Source: Prostheceraeus crozeri (taxonomy: Eukaryota > Platyhelminthes > Polycladida > Euryleptidae). From it: 64,000 nucleotides of DNA. Below the pieces are notes generated by a model. The model worked only from the letters and a program-made list of their open reading frames with translations, had not been told where the DNA came from and did not search any database. The stretch's first letter is position 1; every line of letters begins with the position of its first letter. The translations under genes and the position numbers were made by a program. This document shows, one piece after another, positions 1-10,401 of the stretch. The DNA is taken from contig CAJQUW010014274.1 of assembly GCA_907163375.1 (NCBI GenBank), positions 1 to 64,000 of the forward strand, in the 5' to 3' direction.

Positions 1-62
1 TATCACATACTAATGTCAAATACCTCCTTCAGTAATACCAGTCGTGAGTATTTCTTTTTGAT

Positions 63-246
63 ACACTGTAAATGCCTCGCCACCAAAGTCGCCACTAACT
101 CACCACGAAACATTGGCAACAAAAGTGAACACCAGGAAGTACGAGTAGCCAACACTCGCCACGAACTAATGCAGCTGTTAAACATTATCATGCCACGCAC
201 GCCCTATTACTGTCAATTGCAGGCGGATTCGTGGCGAGTGTTGCCG
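63..246 (-). repeat. Dispersed GTGGCGAG repeat, copy 1
   Basis: This segment is rich in GTGGCGAG-like words and begins on the plus strand with TACACTGTAAATGCCTCGCC. Read on the minus strand it matches the segment at about 19,700-20,027, which ends in the same TTTACAGTGTA. Two copies at unrelated places, with a shared tip and internal short tandem words, suggest a short non-autonomous DNA transposon. No open frame in it looks like a gene. The far boundary is approximate. Confidence 0.5.
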
Positions 247-251
247 TAAGT

Positions 252-575
252 TCATGCAATTCCTGCATTCCTATTGGCTCGCTCCACCGCAAAATGCATG
301 GCCACGTACAATTTCGCATGTGAGACTGCACTACTGATTTCACTACGTAAGTAGTCTACGGATACAGAATTTTTTGCTATTGGAAAGGATTCACTATAGC
401 TTTCCCTATAATTATTTACTAGCATTCCCACCTGATCAATTAATTTTTGTCTATTCCGAGCTATGTAATCATCTATGACGTTTTTATCATTGATACTTGA
501 GAGACGAGGACTAAAATAAACGGTTCCAGAGAGACCATCAGGAGATACATAGAAAGCAAATTTATTAGTACACAA
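252..575 (-). CDS. Unrecognised 107-residue open frame, possible exon
   Basis: An uninterrupted 107-codon frame whose composition (balanced polar and charged residues, no low complexity) looks more protein-like than most open frames here. It begins MCTNKFAFYVSPDGLSG and ends in a helix-like stretch VAMHFAVERANRNAGIA. I recognise no domain, signal peptide or membrane segment. No convincing splice acceptor is seen upstream. It lies beside a repeat copy. It may be a host exon, part of an unknown element, or chance. Confidence 0.2.
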   Translation of the reverse strand: MCTNKFAFYVSPDGLSGTVYFSPRLSSINDKNVIDDYIARNRQKLIDQVGMLVNNYRESYSESFPIAKNSVSVDYLRSEISSAVSHAKLYVAMHFAVERANRNAGIA

Positions 576-1639
576 AATTATATTTTCATTGTAAAGGTTT
601 CATATAATTCCAAATGATGTGCAACGTTGTAAAAAATATATGCAAATATTTCGGAAGTTTACATAGTCATGGAATGATAGGTACTCCTTAGCAGGACTAA
701 TGAGCACTCCCACAGGGAAACCAGGCAAAGTCAATTTTTTTCATAACACACAAATTGAAAATTATCATAAAACAATGGGCGAACAAAAATCGCATGTCAT
801 CAAACACAAATCTCGACACCAGTGAGTCACATTTTAGTTTCGTCAGCAGGAAAACCAACCAACGATCAAAAAAAAACTCCTATTATGAAAAAATTCTGAA
901 CTGTTGCGACAAGTTCATATGTCTACACAAGACAAGTGTGGCACCATCTTTAACCAATTGACTCTTTTAACAAGAATAATTGCAATCTTTTTGTGCCGAT
1001 TCAACAACATATTGAGCACATATGCACATATGCGAGCAAATATGCAAAATTCTATTCATTTGGTTCGCAAACACATGAATACCCATCTTTCGGTGGATGA
1101 GGCTATCTGGAAAAGTTAATATGTATAAAATGCAAAAATGTACAAGTAGTGCGTCAAAAGAAAAAGAAGCAACTCTCTCGATTGATGTTTAGTCTGCGAG
1201 CATAGCAGCGCGACTTAGAACAAGATAATAGACAATTTCTTGAAAAAGTACCTGAACAACACCGATGTAGATAGAGAAAACAGCGATCACATATCTTCAT
1301 CCCACAATCAATACTTCCTCACCACTGGAATGAAGAAAGATCTTTCCTCACATTACTTAAACCATAGTACGTTCGACATGACCACTGCGAACAATATCGG
1401 CTGGTGGAGGATGTTGAACGCTGATAGCTTATTCTTTCAGCGCTCTCTGCCCTATAACTAAATTACTAACACAATTTCATAACAAATTTTGTAGTCGACA
1501 AATCATCAATCGAGACTAATTGTAATCTTATCTTTTCTACGTGTAGAACACATGCAGAAATACGCAGCAAGCAAAAAAGACGGCATGATCAATGCGAACA
1601 AAAAATAAGGATAGCTAGACCTGTTTCGTGTGATAGGCA
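576..1639. other. Unannotated AT-rich stretch
   Basis: No transposase, reverse transcriptase, RNA gene or convincing exon is visible. The open frames are short and lack recognisable motifs. Confidence 0.4.
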
Positions 1640-2405
1640 TTTATTCAACATTTAGCTACACTACACAGTCCGGCAGCCACAATGATTTTCTCCAGGGGAA
1701 GAGGCCGAAACTGAAACTTTCACAGAATGCGTAAATCCTGTGCCTATTACGAATCTGCATGTCTATCGAGTTCTGAATGGTTCCTCTTCTTGTCAGACAC
1801 GATCAAGGAAAGGCACATTTTAATCCAATGGGATGCAGATTATAGTTTTTTGCTAAAATGAAACTCTCTATGTTTTCTACTACTGAGTGAAAAGTCTAGA
1901 GTAATAATTTTGACATGGAATGTCTTCAGGTCATTTCCTATCATGTTTATGTGTTATTATCATGCTTCTTATCGGCGATGTATACAAGAATGTGGTCAAA
2001 TACGCATCAAATTGGCAAAAAAGCTTGTGCTTGTCGACATAAGAAGCTTGCCAATTCAACATGTATTTAGCCTCATAAACAGAAGTACCTGAACATGATA
2101 GGAAATGACCTGAGGAAATTCCATGTCAAAAATCATGGCTTTAGACTTAGTACTTTCACTCAGCATAAGAAAACATAAAAGTTTCATTTTTGCCAAAAAC
2201 TTCAATCTGCGTCCCATTGGATTAACATGTGTATTTCTTTGATCCTGCCCGACAAGAAGAGAAACCAGGCAGAACACAGCAGGCCTGCAAATTTGTAGTA
2301 GGCATAGGATGAACGTAATTCTGTGAAAATCTCACTTTTGGCCTGTCTCCCTGCAGAAACTCACTTTTTCTGCCGGAGTAGCACCTCTTGTAATCTAAAA
2401 TAAGT
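1640..2405. repeat. Foldback element with ~270-bp inverted arms
   Basis: The arm at about 1,660-1,953 matches the reverse complement of about 2,088-2,395. Matching landmarks are GTCATTTCCTATCATGTT near 1,930 against AACATGATAGGAAATGAC near 2,095, and AATCCAATGGGATGCAGATT near 1,821 against its complement near 2,205. The 130-bp centre holds a second nested inverted pair around AAGCTTG. The arms have diverged by roughly 10-20 percent, so the insertion is old. This is the shape of a foldback DNA transposon or large MITE; no protein is encoded. Confidence 0.75.
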
Positions 2406-3814
2406 TGTTTAGTCATTGATTTAAGTTTTCGCTCATTTAATTTAATTTAATTACTTAGCCACTGTTGTTTACTAGATTGCTTAAATACATAAGAGTATTT
2501 TAGACAAACCATACAGCATGATTTGAATAAAGTTTCTGAACTGCCACGACACTTACTCTAGAACAGTCATTGGATTTAGGTCGTTTGGTCGCTTTATCTG
2601 ATTTAATTTTCTAAATTTTGAAATAACGCATGCCCGCTTATATAAGCTCACAGACCATGGCGATTATGTTGAATTCATGTTTCTCGCTAAGCTGTGGACT
2701 CGTAAGTACTGACGAATTTTCTGCAACAATGCATGCATGTTTGAAAAGAAATAGCCGTTTAGTACATATCAGAAAAGTGAAGTACAACTTTCAGTCAGAG
2801 TTTTATCATATTCATGCATGTACAGTATAAGATGTTGACATGGAACTATTTTAGCGACATCAGTGGATCGCATGAGTACCACTGAAGCTTACGATAGTGA
2901 ACTTCATACTGCACATTGCTATAGTCAAATTCAATCACTTCTCAACACATGTGAAAAGATTGCCCTGAGAGGGCATCGGAAAACTCCATTCTAGATGCTT
3001 GATGCAAATTACGGAAATTCAAAATTTGCAGCATTGCAAACCCCAAAAGTCACCTCTCAGCTCTCATAAGAGATAGCACACTGAGACTATACTGCTTCAA
3101 CGCCATATACTTGGATTACCTTTGACATGAGAGCGGATGCATCAGAAATTACTTTAACTACCCAAGCGAAGATTGCGTCATAATTTTGCAATGCGATAAT
3201 GCAATTGTTCTATATCTACACATTACGAAATCTCACATAATAATAAGACAATTGAGAACACAGAAGTTCTATCAAACTCATAACTATTTTGTTAATTCGT
3301 ACTATACGTATTTTTTAAAACAGATCGAAATCTTCCCGTAGGTTGCACAAAGAATTTTTGATTTCGGTGACATAGATAATCCAAGTGTGACATTGGAGCA
3401 ATTTAACTAAATGAGATCTTTCACACGGGCCTTATAGGAGACTTATAGGAAGCGGTTCACGGTCGTCAATTTCATTAGTAGGCCTACTCATGCGCACTAC
3501 TAATGACACAAAATTGTCCACATCAACAGCGCATTTCACATTTTTGAGAGTAATGAAATGTTTGTCTCTCTCTATTTGTTTTTTCATGTACTTTGGCAAG
3601 TGCAAGCAAAACGGTATATCTGCTCAGGTAAACAATAGATGACACAAGATTTAAAAATGAAAATCATGGTGTTAAAAAATGCACAAGTATTTTTTTGAAA
3701 TCAAGAAAATTAAACTAGATCGAATGACCAAACAAACACTTGTGATGATTAAATAACAAAATCAAATGAGCAAAACCATTTAAATTCTAGAAAACTAATT
3801 TCAATGAGCAAATA
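2406..3814. other. Unannotated stretch
   Basis: No gene or repeat boundary can be supported here. The sequence is AT-rich with only short open frames. Confidence 0.4.
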
Positions 3815-5048
3815 CAGGGTGTCCAATGGATTTAATTCAATAGACATATCCACAATGCTACTGATATGTTATTAATTTGTTGCCCAGAATATCTACATAT
3901 GTATGCAACTTCATTTTGCATTGTCGGTTTACAAGAAAATTAATTGAAATACGGAAAAAGGATTAAATATGTTTGATATTGCATTCACAAGACAATTTTT
4001 CATCCACAGTCTGCATATTCACTTATGAAAAACACCATCCTTTAAATGACCACCTCTGCAGTCACAGAATACTCTTATTCTGAGAAGGAAATGTTCAATC
4101 ACTCTTTCACACAAGTTTGACGTGATTCCACCAATTACACCTCTGATCTCGTGCTTTAATTGAGCAATCCTGTTGGTTTTTTATATGCCCGCGATTTCAC
4201 ATAGCCCAGATAGAAATCATCATGGAAATCATATGGGGAGAAGACACATGATCCTGGTGGCCATCCATCGATGATAACCATTGCTGGAGAAAAGGCGATC
4301 AGGAAATTATTCTCTGATTAACTGTGTGGTTTCTCGTGCAGTATGTTTAGTTGCACCATCTAGTTGTAACCATAAGTCTTGTTCATCTAAGGTTTCGAGT
4401 TGAGGCAAAGAAACTCATTTATCATCCTTGAATGACAATGGCCATTTACCTTTACAACTCCATTTTCATTTTCAAAAAATATGGTCTAATCACTCCACCG
4501 CACCATACCGCACATTGGTCGGGTTGCAATGGCTTCTCATGTAGGGTAATCGATCCTCACTTGAGGATCGTCTGTGGCCCATATTCGAAAATTTTGTTTC
4601 TTTACGCAATCGTCGAGATGAAAGTAGGTCTCGTCGCTAAAGATTGTTCTCCTCGTAAACATTGGATTCACTTGCTGATTCTTAAGCGCAAAATTGGCAC
4701 GATCTTGGCGAACTGTATGGTCGCAGGTTTCAAACTGTTGTGCAACTTGAACTTTGTAAGGGTAATTGTACTAAGGGGGCAACTGCTGTGACCGATGGCA
4801 TAAGTATGCCCTGGGATTTTCTATCCAATAATACAAATGGCAAGTGGTGTGACTGTTCCCGGTGTTCTATTGCCATTATGAGTGGAACTCACCCAATGCA
4901 ACTTCTGCATCAAATTCATAGCAAATTGACAATGCAAAATGAAGTTACATACCTTTGTAAATATTCCAGGCATTTAATTAATGACATATCTTCAGTATCG
5001 TGGATATGGCTATTGAATTCAATCCGGCGTCCTTAACTGGTCACCCTG
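3815..5048 (-). mobile_element. Decayed mariner-like transposon with TIRs
   Basis: Both ends carry the same inverted tip: CAGGGTGTCC at the left and GGTCACCCTG at the right, with about 60 further matching bases inward (AATTCAATAGMCATATCCAC). The minus strand encodes disconnected stretches of an IS630/Tc1/mariner transposase. Visible are LWLQLDGATKHTARETTQL (the second catalytic Asp region, DGA) and, near the C-terminus, LRIRVFCDCRGGHLKDGVF, the usual GGHL ending of this family. The length of 1.23 kb is normal for a full mariner, so it is complete at the ends, but many stops and shifts have made it inactive. The opposite-strand frames here are shadows of it. Confidence 0.85.
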
Positions 5049-5321
5049 CACATGTTGTCAAAGTCAATAAATCAACAATTACTTTAAAATATAGAAGTTA
5101 CAGGCCTACATTGTGTCATTATTGCGCATTTCAAGCAATTTCAAGTATTTCTGCATGCTATTATACTACGGGTAGAAAACATTATTCATTTTTAGGCCCT
5201 CATCCAAAATCAGATTATATGTCACAATCATAAAAGTTGCTCATAGATTACTAATTCGGCTATAAATCAGCTTGATGTCATACTTATTCAGTTATTAATA
5301 CTTATTAATACTTATTAAAGA

Positions 5322-6716
5322 AAGTTTACGTCTATTAGATCACTTGATGAGAGCATTAAATGTATGCATGATCATTTTGTCATAGTGCCCGTCGATAAAG
5401 CGGCTAATAATTTTGCTGTTATATGTAAGAAATTGTATATCAACATCATGTTGGAAGAACTAGGTTTTGATTTAAACAGTTTGGTACCTGTCGGCAATGC
5501 AACTTATTCTGTTTCTTCGGAAGGTAGCAGTGAAATTGTTGACCGTCACTGTTCACTTGTTAAGTCATTTGGTATAAACTGTTCGGATGATTGTAAAAAG
5601 TTGCCTAAATTGTTTTGTATTCCGAAGTTTCATAAGTCACCATATAAGTTTAGATTTATTGCTGGAGCGCGCAAGTGTACGAGTACACAATTGTCAGTTG
5701 TTCTTAATAAGGGTCTTTCCTTAATAAGAGACTTTTTTAAACTTTATTGTGAAACAATACAGAAGAATAGTGGCTTCCGATGTTTTTGGAGCATTAAGTC
5801 TACTGAAGAATTTTTGAACGTTGCAAATAATAAAAATAATGTCTTTTCAATTCAAGTATTCGATTTTTCTACATTGTACACTAACCTCAATCATGAAGAC
5901 ATATGTGCACATTTGTTAAGCTTGCTGGAGCTAGTTTTTAACTCCACGTCGAGAAAATTTCTTTGTGTTGGTTTTAATAAAACTTTTTTCGCTGGTAAAA
6001 CGTACAAAGGTCATCACTGTCTTAGTTTGGAAATGTTGAAGTCCGCAATTAAGTTTGTTATTTCGGAAGTTTTCGTTGTTTTTGGTGGCTTGGCATTCAA
6101 GCAGGTTAGGGGCATTCCTATGGGGGGAAATTGCAGCCCTATGTTAGCTGATTTGTTTTTGTGCCACTGTGAATTCGTTTTTATGAAATCGTTAGTGTCG
6201 AACAAGAAATTCGGATTAGCTAGATTGATGTCTTGCACCACACGTTACATCGATGATATATGTCTTTTCAATTATAAACATTTTGACACTTTGGTGACTA
6301 AGATTTATCCCGCGGATTTGAAGGCTGAGAGAAATGGGACGGATAACACCTCAGTAGAATATCTCGATGTCAAGCTTAATATTTGTAGTGATGGTTTACA
6401 TACATCAGTTTTTCATAAGGTTGAGCAATTTTGTTTTGATGTTATTGTTTTCACTTTTCCCGACAGTCTTCTTCCTCTTCATATGGGTGCGAATGTCTTT
6501 GCCAGTCAAGTTCTTCGTTACCTTAGGATATGTTCTCATCTGCCGTATGCCATTGTTAAAGCTAAAAGCACGTTTAAAGTTTTTGTGAAACGCGGATATG
6601 AAGCCTGCAAGTTAATCAAATGTATGGAGAGACTGTTGAAAAAGCATTTTTTAGTTTTGTTTAAATTTGGTTTGCAGTCAGCCAGAGAATTTTGTATTTT
6701 GTGTGACTTCATTTAA
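5322..6716 (+). CDS. Penelope-like reverse transcriptase
   Basis: This is a long open frame of about 450 residues from the first Met at 5,364; homologous residues continue back to about 5,322. PLE-specific RT motifs appear in order: FVIVPVDKAANNFAVICKK near the N-terminus, FCIPKFHKSPYKFRFIAGA (RT2/finger), FDFSTLYTNL (motif A), FKQVRGIPMGGNCSPMLADL (motif B), RYIDDICLFN (motif C with the catalytic DD), VEYLDVKL (motif D/E) and ASQVLRYLRIC (thumb). These are telomerase-like RTs that copy their RNA at the insertion site. The catalytic Asp residues are present and the frame is uninterrupted, so this copy is younger than its neighbours. The GIY-YIG domain expected in EN+ members is absent. Confidence 0.9.
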   Translation, partial: KFTSIRSLDESIKCMHDHFVIVPVDKAANNFAVICKKLYINIMLEELGFDLNSLVPVGNATYSVSSEGSSEIVDRHCSLVKSFGINCSDDCKKLPKLFCIPKFHKSPYKFRFIAGARKCTSTQLSVVLNKGLSLIRDFFKLYCETIQKNSGFRCFWSIKSTEEFLNVANNKNNVFSIQVFDFSTLYTNLNHEDICAHLLSLLELVFNSTSRKFLCVGFNKTFFAGKTYKGHHCLSLEMLKSAIKFVISEVFVVFGGLAFKQVRGIPMGGNCSPMLADLFLCHCEFVFMKSLVSNKKFGLARLMSCTTRYIDDICLFNYKHFDTLVTKIYPADLKAERNGTDNTSVEYLDVKLNICSDGLHTSVFHKVEQFCFDVIVFTFPDSLLPLHMGANVFASQVLRYLRICSHLPYAIVKAKSTFKVFVKRGYEACKLIKCMERLLKKHFLVLFKFGLQSAREFCILCDFI

Positions 6717-6739
6717 GAGTGTTATCATTGTTAAGTCAT

Positions 6740-6845
6740 GTGTGGGGTCCGCCTTTTTGGCGGGGGTCCGCCAGCTAGGGTTTGAGCGTACAAAATGTTA
6801 AAGGACCCGAAACGCGACCTAGCTGGTCATTTTGCTGATGAACCC
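6740..6845 (+). ncRNA. Structured PLE 3' region with hammerhead-like pieces
   Basis: A short hairpin CCGCC-TTTTT-GGCGG lies at 6,749-6,763. Two longer complementary pairs follow: GGGTCC (6,764-6,769) with GGACCC (6,803-6,808), and CCAGCTAGG (6,771-6,779) with CCTAGCTGG (6,818-6,826). They cross, giving a pseudoknot topology. GAAAC at 6,809 and CTGATGA at 6,835 are the two conserved hammerhead ribozyme core words, but in permuted order and without an obvious stem II after CTGATGA. PLEs of several animals are known to carry hammerhead ribozymes. I infer a ribozyme or ribozyme relic at low confidence; the structured nature itself is clear. Confidence 0.4.
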
Positions 6846-6973
6846 CTTCTATGTTTATTCTTTTCTGGTATGTCTTGTATAAAGATTGTAAATATGTTTT
6901 ATTGTTCGGTACGCCATCTAAGTATTATTTCTTTCTTTTATATTACCCGATGACCGGCGTGAACGCTTTCAAC

Positions 6974-6989
6974 AGCCCTTTTCAGGGCT
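6974..6989 (+). promoter_or_regulatory. Histone-type mRNA 3' stem-loop
   Basis: A six-base-pair stem AGCCCT/AGGGCT closes a four-base TTTC loop, flanked by CAAC on the 5' side and ACA on the 3' side. This matches the layout of the 3' stem-loop of replication-dependent histone mRNAs (6-bp stem, UUUC loop, A/C-rich flanks). No histone reading frame lies upstream; the nearest gene is the PLE RT ending at 6,716. No purine-rich histone downstream element is obvious within the next 30 bases. It may be a histone gene fragment or a signal captured by the PLE 3' end. Confidence 0.55.
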
Positions 6990-7010
6990 ACACTTATTAA
7001 GCATATATTA

Positions 7011-7718
7011 ACTTTTTATTGTATATTATTGTTCATTCGAAGTGCACTAACCTGACTTTTCCCATAATATTTGCAACAATAAACAAATAAGAAACTTTTC
7101 CATTAATGCGCCTGATTGAGGTCAAATTAAAGTTCAGAGTTCTCATATAATGCTCGCAGCATTTCTTACTGAGATTTATTCTGGTGTTTAGAGAGCACTC
7201 GAGGCACTCCAAAGTTTCTTCCTGCTAAGGTCCGTGACATAAATTGAAAACTAGAACAGTCATCGCAAAAATTTCTGTGGTCTTGGGCGACACCATTCGT
7301 GCGAATATCCATTCCATCAATCGATACCGAAGATTTCGGGATGTTGGACGATCCACCAATGTGAATAGGCTCCTGAAAAATATGAAAGGTGTAGTAAGTA
7401 TTTGCATGGATCAATGTGGCTCTACAGCATAGTTTCATGTTGGGTCCATACTACGTAGTACATATGCACAATTGAACAAGAACAGAGAAACCGATGAAGT
7501 GATGAGTAGTCGAACACTTCGTTCACATATCATTTAATTAGATTTAATTGACATTCCAATATAGCCTACCCAAAAATATTAATTAATCTAATATTATAGG
7601 ACTGTTCCAGTCATTCTCTTCATTTGGGTTGTGTGTAAGACTGTGAGTTCTTTAATTGCAAAATGCAAATTATGAAAAGGAGATTGCTATAAATTCGTAG
7701 ACTGAAATGCTGGTATAA
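7011..7718. other. Unannotated stretch
   Basis: There is an antisense open frame at 7,166-7,438 preceded by a pyrimidine-rich AG (TTTTTCAGGAGCC) on the minus strand, but no recognisable domain. Nothing else is supported. Confidence 0.3.
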
Positions 7719-7883
7719 ATAGAATAATTAAATATTGAATTGCATCCTTGAAAAATGGAAACAGACCTGAGATGTAAATTACGCCTTCTGATAATTCCTG
7801 ACATTGAATGAAATGGCAGCTATTTAGGTCCGTTTCCATTTTTCAACTGAGAATGCAACTCAATATTCAATTATTCTATTTCC
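7719..7883. repeat. Small hairpin MITE
   Basis: The left arm AATAGAATAATTAAATATTG...GGAAACAGACCT (7,719-7,770) is complementary to the right arm AGGTCCGTTTCCATTTTTC...TTATTCTATTT (7,828-7,883), with about 55 bases unpaired between. The arms are about 85 percent matched. The size and form suit a miniature inverted-repeat element. Confidence 0.7.
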
Positions 7884-8849
7884 AATGTGTTTGCAAAAAG
7901 CGTCAAATTATAATTATTGCAGGCGCACTAACTTAGGCGAGTGTGTTTAAAGTGATGCGAGCCGTATTTAATGAATGCCCGTCGAAACTTCACTAACTTC
8001 ACTTAATGAAAATCTGAAATGCTGGTAGTGAAAGTCAGTTGTAGTATGTAATCTTTGATACTTAAGTCATTTCATTTTGAATCAATCAAGAAGTACATGA
8101 CACACCACACGAGTACTTTCTTTGTGAATTTAAAGCAGACATTCCTTCTATTGAATTGAATAAAAGAAAACAAAAATTATCTTTCTACTGAATTGAATAA
8201 AGTAAAACAAAAATCAACTCATTTATCTTATCTATGCTAATTTCCAGTTGTACATGTCTCGATTTCAGTATGTATTTTCACTTAATCTCCTTTCATAGCT
8301 AACCCCCTATATGAATTGAATGTTTTAGCTTTTGAAGCAAGACTATTTAGCATCCTTTGCTTAATGACGTCATCTTATTATGACTAGAGTTGTCGCAAGT
8401 GCTTAAGATAAGTTAGTTTTCATTTCCTTGCATATATCTACTTTGTACTTCTTATTTTAGAATTATTTACTCTATATCAAATTAAACACGTCTTTGAGTT
8501 GTCGCTTTTCTGCAAATGTACTCACTCCGTCCGGAGGTATCAGGCCATGCAGACCATTTGCCACTGCAGTTCCATTCGACTCGATTCTGCGCCACAACCA
8601 TCCAGTCGTCCAGGCCACTTATTTGGCAGAATTCTCGCATAATCCACATATGCCAACCGGCCACAATTCAGGTCTTCTAGATTCAATCCACCCAAAGTTC
8701 TCACTTGTCTCATCACCCACTTCAGCCGAAATTAATCAATATTGGAGCCGGATAGCATCACTGTTTCAAGTCGGGAGGAGAACAAAAAAAGCGTCTGTGA
8801 CTTGGCCTCCAACTCTCACACAACAGTTGCTTGCTTCGTAGCAGACAAA
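7884..8849. other. Mostly unannotated; short tandem duplication near 8,150
   Basis: At about 8,148-8,218 a 45-50 bp unit (GAATTGAATAAA..AAACAAAAAT) occurs twice in tandem. On the minus strand at 8,482-8,664 a Trp-rich frame could be a far 3' piece of the LINE described next, but I cannot show this. No other gene is seen. Confidence 0.3.
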
Positions 8850-9027
8850 CTACTCCGAATTTCTTGTTACGCTCCATAAGGTTGTTGGTCTGTGTATACT
8901 ATCGTATGCTTTCTTGAAATCGAAGATTAGATGTCATCTGTCCTAATTGCATTCCAAGTATTTCTACAGAAATTGCCTAGCAATAAACAGCTGATCGACG
9001 GTGGATTTCCCTTTTACAGTCACAGAG
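8850..9027 (-). mobile_element. LINE reverse transcriptase, 3'-side piece
   Basis: The minus strand reads VKGKSTVDQLFIARQFL followed by the catalytic region FDFKKAYDSIHR. This is the GRSTVDQ to motif A segment of a non-LTR reverse transcriptase. It continues the RT begun at 10,930-10,402 on the same strand; the two pieces are separated by a foldback insertion. A stop interrupts the piece, so it is dead. The family is jockey/CR1/RTE-like; the exact clade cannot be told from this segment. Confidence 0.8.
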
Positions 9028-10401
9028 CTGATCATGAAAAACGGACCACCCAAGTTATGTTGAAACCCAATCGATTCTCATGCCTTCCAATCGTGTCATG
9101 CAACAACATGTCATACATTATTGGAGAGCTTGTATTCTCAGCCTTCAAATGGGCTCTTAAGGTATTTGCTGGAGTGCTCAAAATGTGAAAGCCGCTCAAT
9201 TTACAAATCGCAATTTTTCAATAAGAAAACATGTTAGTATGTAATGAATCAAGCATGGAATCAAATTAGCAAGGGCTAACCTTAGGCGAAACACAATTAA
9301 TAATGAATTAAATCTCAAATCGAACTATTCAGTAAGTAAAACCAATGTGAAAAATAAGAATAAAACACAAATGTAAATGTTGATAATATTCAAATGGTAG
9401 GTAATGAAAAACAGGACTGTGTAAATATAAGTAGAGTGAGAAAAAAATTGATAACTTACTCGAGAACTCCTGCCTGTCTGCCACACTGTGTGTTGGGCAG
9501 TGTAGTAATTGTGGAACGATCATTTTCTGAGCTCTCTTTTGATATACTGGTCATCAAAATCGGTGGCAATGAAAAATTAATGAGATCGTGAAGTTATCAC
9601 AAAACTGTCATCAAAAAAGTTATCATGACTCTTCTGCTGAAAATATTATGATCTCATTTTTTCATCAAAAATATTCATGTTGGCATCATGAGAATCCCTT
9701 CGATGTGGGGAGCACGAATATGCAAGTTTTATTCAAATTAGTTCAATAGTTCCTTTTCACACTTATTCAACTTTTTTTGTCATTACCGCTAAAGTACACA
9801 AGTACCATGTAAGGTGAACTACGGGTCAAAACAAAATAAAGAAGGCATTTCTTTGTTCAGCCATGCTGATCGCAGATTGCTTACCTTTCATGTTTGTGTA
9901 CTTTAGCGGCAATGACAAAAAATGTTGAAGAAGTTTGAAAAAGAACTATTGAAATAATTTGAATAAAACTTACATGTTCGTACTCCCCACATCTCAAGGA
10001 TTCTGAAGATAGCAAACATAATCATTTTCATAGAAAAGTGACAATATGACATTTTCAGTCGAAAGAGTCATGACTTTGTGATAACTTCACTATCTCATTC
10101 ATTTTTTATTACCTCACCGATTTTGATGATCAGCACATTAAGAGAGCCCAGAAAATGCTCGTTCTCCCCGTACTTCATTCATTATCATGCTCACATGCTT
10201 TCTTATTGAAAAATGGCGATGTGTAAATTGAGCGATTTTCACATTTTGAGCACTATTCAGCAAATACATTAACGGATTCAAGTTTATCATATTTCATTTG
10301 AAGACTGAGAACGTAGGCTCTCCAAGAATATATGGCACGCTGTTGTATGACACGATTGGAAGGCGTGAGAATCGATTGAGTGGTCTGTTTGTCATGATCA
10401 G
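9028..10401. mobile_element. Large foldback element inserted in a LINE
   Basis: The ends are CTGATCATGA at 9,028 and TCATGATCAG at 10,401. The arms pair over several hundred bases. For example, CGATTCTCATGCCTTCCAAT near 9,071 matches GGAAGGCGTGAGAATCGATT near 10,350. CTAAAGTACACAAGTACCATG near 9,790 pairs with CATGTTTGTGTACTTTAG near 9,890. The fold centre is near 9,850. The left arm carries an extra 250-bp repeat (9,261-9,510) missing from the right arm. No transposase is encoded. Arm divergence is moderate. Confidence 0.75.
9261..9510 (-). repeat. 250-bp dispersed repeat, copy 1, nested in foldback arm
   Basis: The minus strand of this segment matches 17,881-18,128 over its whole length, starting with AATTACTACACTGCCCAACA and ending with GCTAATTTGA. 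The corresponding place in the other foldback arm (about 10,150-10,190) lacks it, which gives clean proof of insertion. It holds the palindrome CACACAGTGTG near one end. It encodes nothing and has no tRNA-like promoter that I can see, so a MITE is more likely than a SINE. Confidence 0.8.

Larger units (their letters stand above)
5250..7010 (+). mobile_element. Penelope-like retroelement, 5'-truncated
   Basis: A Penelope-like element (PLE) is defined by its reverse transcriptase (next entry) and a roughly 300-base structured 3' region. In-frame similarity to the family begins at about 5,320, just after a stop codon, with KFTSIRSLDESIKC leading into the core, so the N-terminal part is missing or decayed. 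No GIY-YIG endonuclease follows the RT before the stop at 6,716. That is typical of endonuclease-less PLEs (Athena/Coprina type) or of a permuted or truncated copy. The 3' boundary is estimated from the end of the structured segment. Confidence 0.75.

Noticed and set aside
4432-5233. Three overlapping plus-strand open frames
   Set aside because: They are antisense shadows of the mariner relic, whose transposase reads on the minus strand, or run across its right terminal repeat.
6809-6841. Canonical type I hammerhead ribozyme
   Set aside because: CTGATGA lies after GAAAC and no stem II can be drawn between them in canonical order; kept only as a hammerhead-like structured region.
7166-7438. 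Minus-strand 90-residue frame with an acceptor-like TTTTTCAG
   Set aside because: No recognisable domain, no matching donor, and an alternative overlapping frame of similar length; not enough to call an exon.
8494-8841. Plus-strand 115-residue open frame
   Set aside because: Lies antisense to a possible LINE 3' region and has no recognisable motif; likely a shadow.
9028-10401. Foldback region considered as a CRISPR-like or satellite array
   Set aside because: The repeats are two inverted arms, not regularly spaced direct repeats.
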